From: Candidatus Fermentibacterota bacterium
Lineage (GTDB): Bacteria; Fermentibacterota; Fermentibacteria; Fermentibacterales; JCC-6
DNA: 64,000 nucleotides
Assembly (NCBI GenBank): GCA_030609965.1
Contig: JAUWSQ010000004.1
Coordinates: 1-64,000 of the forward strand
Direction: 5' to 3'
The notes under the pieces were generated by a model. The model was not told the origin of the DNA and ran no database searches. It worked only from the letters and a program-made list of their open reading frames with translations. A program made the translations under genes and the position numbers. Positions within the stretch are counted from its first letter, which is position 1. Every line of letters starts with the position of its first letter. Shown here one piece after another: positions 18,254-27,850 of this stretch.

Positions 18254-21200
18254 TTAGATAATCTGAAGAATCGCGCTGTTTCGCTTAACGGGGATACCCA
18301 TTTCCTTTTCAAGCTCATGTGCTTTCGCCAATCTGCTCTTCCGCTTTTTCGCATCTACTGAAGATACATTCTTCTTCAGGTCCAGCATGTTGCAGTATGA
18401 TACCAATGTATCCGCCAGAGCTGGTTTCATACCGTATCGCTCAAAGATACCAATAGCCTTGTCGAATTCGATATCCCCCTTTTCGAACTCCCCAAGGGAG
18501 AAAAACAGTCTTCCGCGGAGCTGATGGATTTTAGCTCTGCCGGCAGTCATACCCATTTCTTCGACAAGATCATTCGCTTCTTCGATCATTTCCCTGATTC
18601 CATCAGATCTGCCGTTTTTCAAACGAAGGTCCGACAGGGTGATAAGGACCTCCAGCAGCAGGCTTTTTGAATGTACCTTCCTCGCCAGTATTTCCGCTTT
18701 TCTCAGTTCATCTTCAGCTGCTGCCTCATCCTCTTCCTCAATTGAAACCAGACCTAGAATAGCATGAGAACATGCTTCCTCGCGTTCAAATGATGATTTT
18801 ACTGATAGCTCCATAGCTGTTACTGAAAGTTCTCTCGCTTTTCCAGTTCCAGCCATTGCGAGATGGAGCAGGCCGAGCTGGTGATACGCTAACAGCATAT
18901 CATGAACGGCGGGAAGCTCCTCAGCCTGGAGTCTGTATTTCTCTACGAATTCAAGTGCTTTGTCGAACAGTCCGGTAGAGCTGTAAATTTTGGATATATC
19001 TCCATAGGAAGACATGATTATCAGTTTGTCACCGATCTCTTTTGAGACGGTTAGCTGTTTATTCAGGGAGTCAATCGCCTCGGTGAACTCACCCAGTTTA
19101 CAGGAAACCAGGCCTATATTGCCATAGGTGACAGCGATCTCCCTTTTTAAATGGTGTTTCAGAGCTATTTCAAGGGCTTTCAAATAAAACTCCCTTGCCT
19201 CCGAATAATCCCCGTTGGCCCAGTGAACAGTGGCGATAGTATTGTATGAGAAGCCACGCTGACGGGTACACACAGTATCTTCGTAATCGCACAGATTTGC
19301 AGCAAGATCCACTGCCTTCAGAGCTTTTTGCATGGCGAGTTCGTTATTGCCCATGACGCAGTAAACCCATGCTCTGAAGCATTCTATCCGAACGAAAAGA
19401 ACATCATGCTTTCCAGGATTCTGAAGAAGCATTTCCTCGATATTGTCAAGTAATTCAATGGATCTGTCAACTTCCCCACGGGTGTAGTGTATATCAGCGA
19501 TGGACAATGAGACATCACCTGTCAGTTCAATATCAGTGGATGTCTCCATGGCTTTCTTGTAATCCTTTAAAGCCTCATCATAATTACCCATTCTATCGTG
19601 GATCTTACCCATGTATCTGCAGCATTCTGCCAGCTTTTCCGAAGTGCTGTTCTGGTGGTTTTCGATGATATCGACAGCATCCTGAAAATGCTGTACAGCA
19701 TTCAGGTTCCTGTATTCCGCCCATGCTCGATCACCTGCCATATAGCTGTATTTCAAAGCTTTCTCAAATTCTTCCGCTATTCTGAAATGATTGGCGAGCG
19801 AGGAACAGAGAGCTTCAAGCCTGTCCGGGTACATTTCCTCCAGTATTGAACCTATATCTCCATGGATTTCCTTCCTCCGTTTCCTCAGAATGGAATCGTA
19901 GGACACATCTTTAATCAGTGTATGGGAGAAAACAAACTCCATATCTTTCAGTTTAGACCGATATGTAAGACCGGCTTCGGTACAGTCCATGAGGTTATCA
20001 TGAACATTCCTCATCAGGACTCTTCTGACGATTTCCTCATCAAATTTGAAACCGGCAACACTCCCAATCCTCAGGCATTCCTTCGCCTGCTTTTCCAGCC
20101 TGTCTATCCTTGCCATTATCATCGAGAAGACGTTACCAGGCAGTTTTTCATCGCTGTACAGTGCAGTCCTTTCCCAGAGGCCTTCTTTACAGCTGATGAG
20201 TTCCTCCTCAACAAGGTATAGCAGGAACTGTGTAAGGTAGAATGGATTTCCGTTGGCTTTTTCCCTGATGATTGTTTCGATACCATTCTCAAGAGGTGTT
20301 CCGTTGAGTATTTCGAGCATGAGCTCATTGGATGCTGAATTTACAAGGCCTTCCAGAAGTATGCTGCGAATGGGGACGTCACCGCAACTGAAGAGTGTAC
20401 GTTCATCAGGTCTTTTTGAAAGAACAAAGGATATGTTCACAGTTGAATATTCAAGCAGATACCTTGTAATATATTCCACTGCAAGAATATCCATATCTGT
20501 AGAATAATGAATATCTTCAAGAATTACACATAATGGATCCTTGTATGATCTGATCATTTCGCAGATACCATCCAGAAGGTTTTCCCTTCTCAATTTCGGA
20601 GGCAGAGCATCGTAATGCGAACCTGGATAGCTCAGAGAGAAAAGCATTCTACCCAGGAAAGCCTCCCGTTTTAGAAGTCTTCCTTCCGGATCATCCAGAT
20701 CTTCGATCAGATTTCGAAGTTTGTTCTTCCTGGTATCGTGCGAGTCACTCTCCAGCATTCCGGATATACTTCCTATCAGTGAAGCAAAAAGGTCGTTTGT
20801 TTCGCTGTTTTCCGGTGAAGATCCATAAAGTACGCTGTAATCCTTTTCTCTTAGAAGCTCGGCAAGTTTTTTCAGTAAACTTGTTTTACCTATACCGGCA
20901 CTTCCTTCAATAACGATAACCGAGTTTTCTCTTGCAATTGTCGATAGTATCCGGGAAATCTCTTCTTCTCTTCCGACAAAGTGATATCTGTCACCTGGAT
21001 CGATTCTCCTTTCAATCGGTGAAAAGCGTTTGATGGGGCTTTCCTTGCCCTTCAGCATGATGCTTTCCATATCCAGGTATCTGTAATTGCTCCTGGACAT
21101 TCTGAATACGTTATCAGAAACGGCTATTGAACCTGATTCCGCAGAGTCTGCTAGTCTTGCAGCTGTATTCACGACATCTCCTATTACAGTGTACTTTCTG

Positions 21201-22117
21201 CTCCGCGAATCTCCTATCGCACCTGCGAAGGCAAAACCGTCATCTATCCCCGTTCTGATACTGAAAACACTCTGATCCGAGATATACTGGCGAATTTCCA
21301 GGCTTGCCTGCACAGCATGAAGGAGATCGTAACCGTACGAACGGGGAGCACCAAAGAGAAGGAAGAACCTGCTGCCTCCTGCAAGGTTATTATCAACCAT
21401 CTGAACGATACCGCTGTTCCTCTGCGCGATGTCTGAAATGCCAAGGTAGAGTTCCTGTATCTGCCTGTGAGGCGGTACTTTTGCATCGTACCCTTTGAAA
21501 TTGACGAATACCGCGGTAATTGAACGATGCTCTCCCTGAAGATTTTCTGTGCCCGGAATAATGAATGAGCTGTCCGGTACGTCAGGTGAAGTGTATTCAT
21601 CGAGGATAACAGTCTCCTCTGACCGTACCGACACTGTTTCTCCCCTTGATGCTGCATCCTCCGCTACTGCCATCTTTTCAATGATATCACCTGCAAGGAA
21701 TACGTGAGCGCCTTTCTCATCCCCTATGATGAACTCTGTCCATGAACCGTATCCCAGGATAATCTTTATACCAAGCCTGCAGATACCGGCATCCGTTTCC
21801 AGATTTTCGAAATGTACCATCTCAGTCATCATCTGCTCAGCACAGGCCGAGGGATCAGAGTTTTCGGGAAAGCGTACAAGCATTGAATCTCCGGCGGAGG
21901 ATATATTGATGCCCCCGTGTTCACGAACTATTTCGTACATTGCCCGAAAGTAGCGGTTGAGTATCTCAGTGAGCTCTTCAGTGCCTTTCTTACCATGAAG
22001 AGCGAGCTTCTCGGTCAGTTCAGTGAAACCGGATATATCCGCAAACAACAGGGATCCTTTATACAGGTGTTTTCCCTGCTTTATGAGATTTACGTCACCT
22101 GGAATAAAAGGGTTCAA
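18254..22117 (-). CDS. Soluble-adenylyl-cyclase-like protein: two class III cyclase domains, ATPase domain, TPR repeats
   Basis: A 1287-residue cytosolic signalling protein with the layout of mammalian soluble adenylyl cyclase. Cyclase domain C1 (about 20-160) has both metal-binding aspartates, Asp27 (LLFADISGF) and Asp77 (SAGDSM). Domain C2 (about 198-345) has lost them (FVNFKG, AGGSRF) but keeps the nucleotide and transition-state motif TVIGDVVNTAAR (Asp314, Asn317, Arg321). A single composite active site between C1 and C2 is inferred. An AAA/NACHT-like ATPase follows, opened by FVGREEE and the P-loop GSAGIGKT (405-412), then about ten TPR repeats to the C-terminus. TTG at 22117 with AGAGGA upstream is the only plausible start. 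The phosphatase gene follows directly. Confidence 0.88.
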   Translation of the reverse strand: MNPFIPGDVNLIKQGKHLYKGSLLFADISGFTELTEKLALHGKKGTEELTEILNRYFRAMYEIVREHGGINISSAGDSMLVRFPENSDPSACAEQMMTEMVHFENLETDAGICRLGIKIILGYGSWTEFIIGDEKGAHVFLAGDIIEKMAVAEDAASRGETVSVRSEETVILDEYTSPDVPDSSFIIPGTENLQGEHRSITAVFVNFKGYDAKVPPHRQIQELYLGISDIAQRNSGIVQMVDNNLAGGSRFFLLFGAPRSYGYDLLHAVQASLEIRQYISDQSVFSIRTGIDDGFAFAGAIGDSRSRKYTVIGDVVNTAARLADSAESGSIAVSDNVFRMSRSNYRYLDMESIMLKGKESPIKRFSPIERRIDPGDRYHFVGREEEISRILSTIARENSVIVIEGSAGIGKTSLLKKLAELLREKDYSVLYGSSPENSETNDLFASLIGSISGMLESDSHDTRKNKLRNLIEDLDDPEGRLLKREAFLGRMLFSLSYPGSHYDALPPKLRRENLLDGICEMIRSYKDPLCVILEDIHYSTDMDILAVEYITRYLLEYSTVNISFVLSKRPDERTLFSCGDVPIRSILLEGLVNSASNELMLEILNGTPLENGIETIIREKANGNPFYLTQFLLYLVEEELISCKEGLWERTALYSDEKLPGNVFSMIMARIDRLEKQAKECLRIGSVAGFKFDEEIVRRVLMRNVHDNLMDCTEAGLTYRSKLKDMEFVFSHTLIKDVSYDSILRKRRKEIHGDIGSILEEMYPDRLEALCSSLANHFRIAEEFEKALKYSYMAGDRAWAEYRNLNAVQHFQDAVDIIENHQNSTSEKLAECCRYMGKIHDRMGNYDEALKDYKKAMETSTDIELTGDVSLSIADIHYTRGEVDRSIELLDNIEEMLLQNPGKHDVLFVRIECFRAWVYCVMGNNELAMQKALKAVDLAANLCDYEDTVCTRQRGFSYNTIATVHWANGDYSEAREFYLKALEIALKHHLKREIAVTYGNIGLVSCKLGEFTEAIDSLNKQLTVSKEIGDKLIIMSSYGDISKIYSSTGLFDKALEFVEKYRLQAEELPAVHDMLLAYHQLGLLHLAMAGTGKARELSVTAMELSVKSSFEREEACSHAILGLVSIEEEDEAAAEDELRKAEILARKVHSKSLLLEVLITLSDLRLKNGRSDGIREMIEEANDLVEEMGMTAGRAKIHQLRGRLFFSLGEFEKGDIEFDKAIGIFERYGMKPALADTLVSYCNMLDLKKNVSSVDAKKRKSRLAKAHELEKEMGIPVKRNSAILQII

Positions 22118-22326
22118 TCTGCTTGTCCTCTTTCAGCTTCTGGCAGCTTGTTTTGCGTACTGCAGAGCACTTCCATTCACTACCATTGTCAGTACGAATA
22201 TACATACTCTGGAACTGCAGGAGAAAAGTGAAATACTATCTATGAAGTATGAAAGACCGACACACCACGCGTTGTGAACTACTTTACACATGGGTTAACC
22301 TTTATATCTTTACACGGGAGGGAGAA

Positions 22327-22851
22327 ATGAAAGGAAAATTTCAACTTTACACTGGAAACGGTAAAGGTAAGACCACCGCTGCCCTTGGCCTGGCAGTAAG
22401 AGGCGCATGCGCGGGCTTGAAAGTTTACATCGGGCAGTTCATGAAAGGACAGGATTACTCTGAGCTATGCCTGCCCGATCATTTCCCTGGAGCTATCGCC
22501 ATGGAACAGTACGGTACTCCCAGACTTATATGCAAAGGAGAAAAACCCTCGGAGGATGATTTGCGATCCGCTTCGACTGGCCTTGACAGGATTAGAACCG
22601 TGATGGTCACGGGGAGTTACGATCTGGTTATTGCGGACGAATTGAACGTTACTGTTCATATGGGGCTTCTCAGCGAGAATGAGGTGATGGATTTCATCAG
22701 TCAGCGACCGGATGATGTAGAGCTTGTGCTGACAGGGCGTTATGCTCCGGAGAGCTTTATTGAGGCTGCTGACCTTGTTACGGAAATGAGGGAAATCAAA
22801 CACTACTACGCTACTGAGAATCTGCTGGCCCGAAAAGGCATCGAATCGTAG
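22327..22851 (+). CDS. Cob(I)alamin adenosyltransferase (CobO/BtuR family)
   Basis: The product transfers the adenosyl group of ATP to cob(I)alamin to make adenosylcobalamin, in the cytosol. The 174-residue chain starts with the P-loop GNGKGKTTAALG (10-21), followed by VYIGQFMKG, then DLVIADELN and LVLTGRYAP, all family hallmarks. GGGAGGG just before the ATG at 22327 decides the start over a longer frame from 22249. I searched the 200 bp upstream by eye for a cobalamin riboswitch and did not find one. Confidence 0.92.
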   Translation: MKGKFQLYTGNGKGKTTAALGLAVRGACAGLKVYIGQFMKGQDYSELCLPDHFPGAIAMEQYGTPRLICKGEKPSEDDLRSASTGLDRIRTVMVTGSYDLVIADELNVTVHMGLLSENEVMDFISQRPDDVELVLTGRYAPESFIEAADLVTEMREIKHYYATENLLARKGIES

Positions 22852-22919
22852 GGTCGGGTCTTTACACTTAACATTATGTATACTTTATTCATCTCTATCA
22901 GTTCAGTAAGGAGAGTATT

Positions 22920-23483
22920 ATGAAAACCGCCATCATGTTTCTGGTTCTGCTGACAGCGCTGGCTGTATCATCGGAAAGAAGCGATCTTGAAGTTTCAATC
23001 GGCGGGGGAGTCTGGATGCCATCCCTTTTCGATTCAGATGCAGGGCTTTCGCCCGGACCTGCAATAGTAGTCTCGCTGCAGATTCCTCCATCACTTGGAA
23101 ACTGTTTCATTATTGAGGCTTCCTACCTCAGCGCAGGGACTGACAGCGATAGCTGGGGTTCTGTAACCGGCATACCACTGACAGTGGGCTACAGGATGTA
23201 CCCCTTCTACCGAAGATACGCGGGTCCCCGTGGAATTGAACCGCTGCTTGGAATATATGGCGGAGGAATGCTACTCTGGGACAGCCCGGAGGGTAACCAG
23301 GATAAAACCAGTACCGGAGCCGGCATTATCGGTGCTGAACTTGGTGCACGGATAAATCTGGGAGAGTCGACCTCCATTGATATCGTCGTTACACCTGAAT
23401 GGGTAAGTGCGGGTTCGGCGCTGGGCGGGGAAACAGGAAAGGACCTGTCAGGTCTTCAGATAACTGCGTCAGTTGCATTTTAA
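22920..23483 (+). CDS. Small outer-membrane beta-barrel protein
   Basis: The 187-residue product has a signal peptide (1-18) and alternating amphipathic strands, ending in a C-terminal phenylalanine (ITASVAF) typical of barrels inserted by the BAM machinery. Glycine-rich turns and GYRMYPFYRRY resemble the OmpW/opacity-type barrels. AAGGAGAG precedes the ATG. Function unknown. The gene ends 13 bp from the convergent rlmN. Confidence 0.72.
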   Translation: MKTAIMFLVLLTALAVSSERSDLEVSIGGGVWMPSLFDSDAGLSPGPAIVVSLQIPPSLGNCFIIEASYLSAGTDSDSWGSVTGIPLTVGYRMYPFYRRYAGPRGIEPLLGIYGGGMLLWDSPEGNQDKTSTGAGIIGAELGARINLGESTSIDIVVTPEWVSAGSALGGETGKDLSGLQITASVAF

Positions 23484-23496
23484 CGGGAACGAGGGA

Positions 23497-24564
23497 TCAG
23501 TTTAAGGAAGTGCTTCGTCCAGAAGGTCCAAGCTGACCACAGGCTGCAGCAATGTCACTTCCCCTGGAGCGTCTCAGGATAACGGCCTGACATCTCGGAT
23601 AAAGGTGTTGCATGAATCTGTTTACCGATTCACTGTCCGGTCTTCTGTATGGAGCGCCTTCTACAGGATTGTAAATCAGAAGGTTTATCTTGCACTCAAT
23701 ATCACCGGCGAACTCCGCAAGGGCGGAGGCCTCTTCAAGAGTATCGTTAATACCTGCGATGAGACAGTATTCCAGGGTTATCCTTCTTCCCTTGCGATTG
23801 ACATAGTTCATCATGTCCCTTTTAAGCTCCCGAAGAGGCAGGGCCTTTGATACCGGCACCAGCTTCAGCCTTGTACTTTCAACAGCGCTATGAAGCGAGA
23901 CAGCCAGTCCGTACTGGCCATCCAGCTGCGTAAGTTTCTCTATGCCTCCCGGAATACCAACGGTCGATACGGTTATTTTCCTTGCTCCTATACATATCCC
24001 TCTGTCATCGCTTATTATGGAAAGAGCATCACTGAGAGCAGGGAAATTATCCATGGGTTCCCCCATGCCCATGAAGACCACATTGCTTATCCGATCATCG
24101 GTACTGTTCTGCAGGCCGTAGAGCTGAGCCACGATTTCATCGGTTCGAAGGTTTCGCCGGAAGCCTCCCCTTCCAGTCTGGCAGAATGTACAGCCGCATC
24201 TGCAACCCGCCTGTGTTGATAGACATGCGGTCAGCCTCGGAGGGTCAGGGATAAGCACTGATTCGATTACCTCACCATCCTCCAGCCTGAAGGAATACTT
24301 CACAGTTCCGTCATCTGCAGCGATGGTATTGCATATTTCAAAGGCAGTTATTTCGCAGGCCAGGTCAAGCTGATTTCTTGCAGATAGTGAAATATCGGTC
24401 ATCTGGTGAAACGAATGTACTCTCTTCAGGTGTATCCATGAGAAAAGCTGCTGTGCTCTGAAAGGTTTCATTCCCAGTTCTGAAGTAACCCATTCTTTCA
24501 GCCGCGGGAAGGTTAACCCGGATATTTTCACCTTCTGCTCCTTTGCACCGCTATCCATCTGCAT
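23497..24564 (-). CDS. rlmN: 23S rRNA (adenine2503-C2)-methyltransferase RlmN
   Basis: A radical SAM methyltransferase acting on A2503 of 23S rRNA and A37 of some tRNAs. The CxxxCxxC cluster motif lies in AGCRCGCTFCQTG; VFMGMGEPMDN and SLHSAVESTR follow, and the catalytic C-terminal cysteine is in SDIAAACGQL. FRAQQLFSWIHLK near the N-terminus is the family's accessory domain. I set the start at 24564, where AAGGGAAA precedes the ATG; in-frame ATGs exist upstream to 24660 without ribosome binding sites. It is divergent from mtnP. Confidence 0.95.
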   Translation of the reverse strand: MQMDSGAKEQKVKISGLTFPRLKEWVTSELGMKPFRAQQLFSWIHLKRVHSFHQMTDISLSARNQLDLACEITAFEICNTIAADDGTVKYSFRLEDGEVIESVLIPDPPRLTACLSTQAGCRCGCTFCQTGRGGFRRNLRTDEIVAQLYGLQNSTDDRISNVVFMGMGEPMDNFPALSDALSIISDDRGICIGARKITVSTVGIPGGIEKLTQLDGQYGLAVSLHSAVESTRLKLVPVSKALPLRELKRDMMNYVNRKGRRITLEYCLIAGINDTLEEASALAEFAGDIECKINLLIYNPVEGAPYRRPDSESVNRFMQHLYPRCQAVILRRSRGSDIAAACGQLGPSGRSTSLN

Positions 24565-24646
24565 GCAGTATTTCCCTTCGACCATTGATGAGTGAGTATA
24601 TATATAACACATGTACTTTAGCAGTTTACCCAATGAGGAGATAACA

Positions 24647-25513
24647 ATGAAAAATCGCATCGGAATAATCGGGGGATCCGGAGTTTACTCCTTTGAAGGT
24701 GTCCGAATTGAGCAGGAGTTGAATACCGAGACGCCGTTCGGAAAACCTTCCGCTCCTCTTATCCTTGCGGATTACAATGATATACCCCTGGTCTTTCTGC
24801 CACGTCACGGAGAGGGGCATACTCTGCAGCCTTCCGAGGTCCCGTATGCAGCTAATATTTATGCACTGAAGAATGCAGGAGTTCGCCAGCTGATTTCTGT
24901 TTCTGCGGTTGGCAGCCTTCAGGAAAAATATCATCCCAGACATTTCGTTATCCCTGATCAGATCTACGACCGGACCAAGGGAATCCGAAGATCCACGTAT
25001 TTCGGTGGAGGAATGGTCGGGCATATCGGATTTGGTGACCCATTCTGCAGTGATCTTTCAAAGATACTCGTTAAAGCGGCCGAAGAAGCCGATGCAACGG
25101 TCCACAATGGTGGTACACTTGTATGTATGGAGGGCCCCGCGTTTTCGACTCGGGGCGAAAGCAGAGTATACCGCAGCCAGGGCCATGCTGTGATCGGGAT
25201 GACTGCTATCCCTGAAGCAAAACTTGCAAGGGAAGCAGGTATATGCTACGCTACTTTGTGCATGATCACCGATTACGATGTATGGCATGAAACGGAGGAG
25301 GATGTTTCCGTAGAGGGAGTATTGGCTAATCTCAGGATGAATACCGTCAGGGCCAGGAGAACGATTGAAAACGCACTTAATAAGATTGACATTAACAAGA
25401 CTGATTGCACCTGCCATGGCGGGAAGAGTGCAATCGAGGGAGCCATCATGACAGCTCCGGAACACCGAGGCTACCTTGCGAAGGAGCATCTGAAGGTTAT
25501 CCTGGAAAGATAG
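24647..25513 (+). CDS. S-methyl-5'-thioadenosine phosphorylase-like nucleoside phosphorylase
   Basis: The 288-residue cytosolic enzyme cleaves methylthioadenosine (or a related purine nucleoside) with phosphate. Motifs include GIIGGSGVYSFEG, FLPRHGEGHTLQPSEVPYAANIYALK, VSAVGSLQ, CMEGPAFSTRGES and GMTAIPEAKLAREAGICYATLCMITDYD, all of the MTAP/PNP trimeric family. GAGGAG precedes the ATG at 24647. S-methyl-5'-thioinosine phosphorylase is an alternative substrate assignment. It is followed 7 bp later by thiL and likely co-transcribed. Confidence 0.9.
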   Translation: MKNRIGIIGGSGVYSFEGVRIEQELNTETPFGKPSAPLILADYNDIPLVFLPRHGEGHTLQPSEVPYAANIYALKNAGVRQLISVSAVGSLQEKYHPRHFVIPDQIYDRTKGIRRSTYFGGGMVGHIGFGDPFCSDLSKILVKAAEEADATVHNGGTLVCMEGPAFSTRGESRVYRSQGHAVIGMTAIPEAKLAREAGICYATLCMITDYDVWHETEEDVSVEGVLANLRMNTVRARRTIENALNKIDINKTDCTCHGGKSAIEGAIMTAPEHRGYLAKEHLKVILER

Positions 25514-25520
25514 TACTTCT

Positions 25521-26483
25521 GTGAACAAGAAAATTTCCGACCTGGGGGAGAGGGGGCTGATACGCACGCTCCGGGATAAATTCCCCTCTCTTTCCTCTAT
25601 AGGAGATGATTGCGCTGTATTGCCGGGAATTCAATGTCCTGTTGTTACCACTGACAGTTTCTTCGAAGGCACTCATTTCCATAGATGGTGGGCTCCTCCG
25701 AGAATTCTTGGAAGGCGTCTGCTGGAAGCCTCTCTCTCGGATATTGCGGCAATGGGTGCAAGGGCTCAGTGGGTTTTTGCGGCCCTATCCATTAATCCGG
25801 GTATCGGAGTGGGCTGGATAGAGGGTTTCTATCAGGGATTGACCGAACGGGAGGATGTGATCCTCGCGGGTGGTGAAACAGTACGGGGAGAACGTCTGGG
25901 AATCACACTCACCATCATAGGAGAGGGGCAGGACAGGGATACGATTCTTAGAAGATCATCCCTTCATCCGGGTGATCATCTCTGGATAAGCGGTCTTCTT
26001 GGTCGAGCTCTGAGTGCTCCTGAAAAACTTGAAAAAGTGGGCGGGTTGTTCGGGAAGGAACTCAAATCACGTTCAGGACTGCTCTCCGGTGAAGAGCTTG
26101 TGCAGTTGAGAGCCTTTCTGCAGCCCCGAGCGGAGCTTGAGCTTGGAATTGAACTAAGAAAGATGGGTGTTCGTTGCGCGATAGATGTTTCAGATGGGCT
26201 TTTCTCTGAAGCTGCACACCTGTCCCAGGAAAGCTCCGTTAGTGTGGTACTTGAGATCGATGAAACCCTGTTCTTTGATTCAGTGAAGGATGAACCCCTG
26301 GCCGCATCCGCAGCGGGGGAGGATTATGTTCTGCTGTTCGGGGCGTCTGGTGAACTCGACCTTTCATCGCTTGGGTGTACGAAAATTGGACGCGCTGAGA
26401 CTGGAAATGGAAAAATAACTATATTTCTTGGCGGAGAGAGAGTAAATATTGGTGCGAAAGGATATGATCATTTGGAGGTTTGA
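25521..26483 (+). CDS. thiL: Thiamine-monophosphate kinase
   Basis: The product phosphorylates thiamine monophosphate to thiamine diphosphate, the cofactor needed by KorB. The 320-residue chain has GERGLIRTLRDKF, SIGDDCAVL, TTDSFFEGTHF, ASLSDIAAMGA and the later DVSDGLFSEAAHL and AAGEDYVLLF motifs of the PurM-like fold. The start is GTG at 25521. The 3' end overlaps the ribosome binding region of the next gene. Confidence 0.94.
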   Translation: MNKKISDLGERGLIRTLRDKFPSLSSIGDDCAVLPGIQCPVVTTDSFFEGTHFHRWWAPPRILGRRLLEASLSDIAAMGARAQWVFAALSINPGIGVGWIEGFYQGLTEREDVILAGGETVRGERLGITLTIIGEGQDRDTILRRSSLHPGDHLWISGLLGRALSAPEKLEKVGGLFGKELKSRSGLLSGEELVQLRAFLQPRAELELGIELRKMGVRCAIDVSDGLFSEAAHLSQESSVSVVLEIDETLFFDSVKDEPLAASAAGEDYVLLFGASGELDLSSLGCTKIGRAETGNGKITIFLGGERVNIGAKGYDHLEV

Positions 26484-26485
26484 TA

Positions 26486-26749
26486 ATGACCGATTCAACT
26501 GAATCAAAAGAAAATGAATTCAAGGTTTCCGGAAGCGAGCTTCTTAAAAAGATAAAGGAACTCTTTCACCAGGGAAACATAAGACACATAATAATCAGAA
26601 ATGAATCCGGTAAGACACTGATCGAGCTTCCACTAACAATGGGGATCCTTGGAGTTGCCCTCATTCCCGTGTATGCTGCAGTTGCTGCAATTGCGGCACT
26701 TGCTGTGAAATGCAGTATTGAAGTAAAAACCACACAGAACCCGGACTGA
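26486..26749 (+). CDS. DUF4342 domain protein
   Basis: The 87-residue product has a helical N-terminal part (SELLKKIKELFHQGNIRHIIIRNESGKTLIELPL) and a single hydrophobic segment of alanines and valines, as in DUF4342 proteins, whose function is unknown. TTGGAGG at 26472-26478 supports the ATG at 26486. It lies directly behind thiL and is probably expressed with it. It ends 3 bp before the stop of the convergent gene. Confidence 0.82.
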   Translation: MTDSTESKENEFKVSGSELLKKIKELFHQGNIRHIIIRNESGKTLIELPLTMGILGVALIPVYAAVAAIAALAVKCSIEVKTTQNPD

Positions 26750-26752
26750 AAG

Positions 26753-27667
26753 TCAGTACGAAAGAATTCCCAGATAGAACCTGGAGTATACAACATCATG
26801 ATATTCATTCGTACTCAGACTGATTGTTGTCATCCGCTCAATGGTGTGATCCGGAAGGGGAAACACCAGGAGCGTATCACCGCTCCATGAACCATCGAAT
26901 ATCCAGCCTTCCCAGGTGTCCCACATTGAAACCAGCTCCTCTGATTTCATAGTTCCCCCGGCCCAGTCACAGAGTATTTCCGGATAGATGTTCTGCGGAC
27001 CGGTTGCGGTTATTACACCCTGCAATGGGTCATCTCCCATGATCCGATCCAGGATTACCGTTTCTCCTTCTTTTACGAACCACATTGCGCAACCTCTGTA
27101 ATCAGGATCGAGAACTGCACCGTTATCCGAAAGCAGGACCGGATAGAATTCATCCTCAGAGGAGGGTTGCAGTGCACACTCGTAGTAAATGAATTTCTCC
27201 CGCGATCCATCGTTGAAATCAAGAACATAAGAAGGGGGTTCTCTCCAGATTTCAAGCATATCTGATGACACACACGAGTATTCTCCGACTAAATACTCCT
27301 GATTCAGTGTTGTTTCCAATATCTCCCAGACCGCATTGTAGGACTGCTGCGGAGGCATCGGTGATGTGCTTACGAGGTTATCCGGGAATGGCACTGTTTC
27401 TATGAAATGCCCTGAATGTACACTTACGGTGAATTTGCCGCTGAACTCTGCACCGTAGAAGTAAACAATGGGAACTCTTGCAACAGGTTCCTCCCACTGG
27501 TACGGAGGAATGAAATCGGAGTTTGGATCAATAAAGGGGTTCGCTCCGAAAACCACGTTTTCTTCTGTGAATGTAACCGCCCCCCACTCATGGACATAGA
27601 CCGTCCCGTAATCCACTGGAGCGATAACTGTATCCATGAGGGCTGCCGCAAAAATAAGTTCCAGCAT
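26753..27667 (-). CDS. Secreted protein of unknown function
   Basis: A 304-residue protein with a short hydrophobic N-terminus (MLELIFAAALMDTV) likely serving as a signal peptide. The rest is beta-rich and acidic, with YVHEWGAVTF near the start and a number of Trp and Asp residues. I recognise no family. AGGAG six bases before the ATG at 27667 favours this start over the ATG at 27673 or a longer frame to 27709. Confidence 0.68.
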   Translation of the reverse strand: MLELIFAAALMDTVIAPVDYGTVYVHEWGAVTFTEENVVFGANPFIDPNSDFIPPYQWEEPVARVPIVYFYGAEFSGKFTVSVHSGHFIETVPFPDNLVSTSPMPPQQSYNAVWEILETTLNQEYLVGEYSCVSSDMLEIWREPPSYVLDFNDGSREKFIYYECALQPSSEDEFYPVLLSDNGAVLDPDYRGCAMWFVKEGETVILDRIMGDDPLQGVITATGPQNIYPEILCDWAGGTMKSEELVSMWDTWEGWIFDGSWSGDTLLVFPLPDHTIERMTTISLSTNEYHDVVYSRFYLGILSY

Positions 27668-27850
27668 AGTCATCTCCTGTCTTATAATAAAACGCTTTCT
27701 GATGCACATCTGTAGTACAGCTTCAATGAAACAATATTCCAGGTTACTGATGATGTACAGTACACGGACGAAGCGCTTCCCCGCTATTTCATTCCCTGAT
27801 TGTTTCGGTTATTGTACAGACATCAATTCAAGGAATCAGGGAGGTACTTC

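Noticed and set aside
22118-22326. Cobalamin riboswitch upstream of the adenosyltransferase gene
   Set aside because: I looked for the conserved B12-box core and did not find it.
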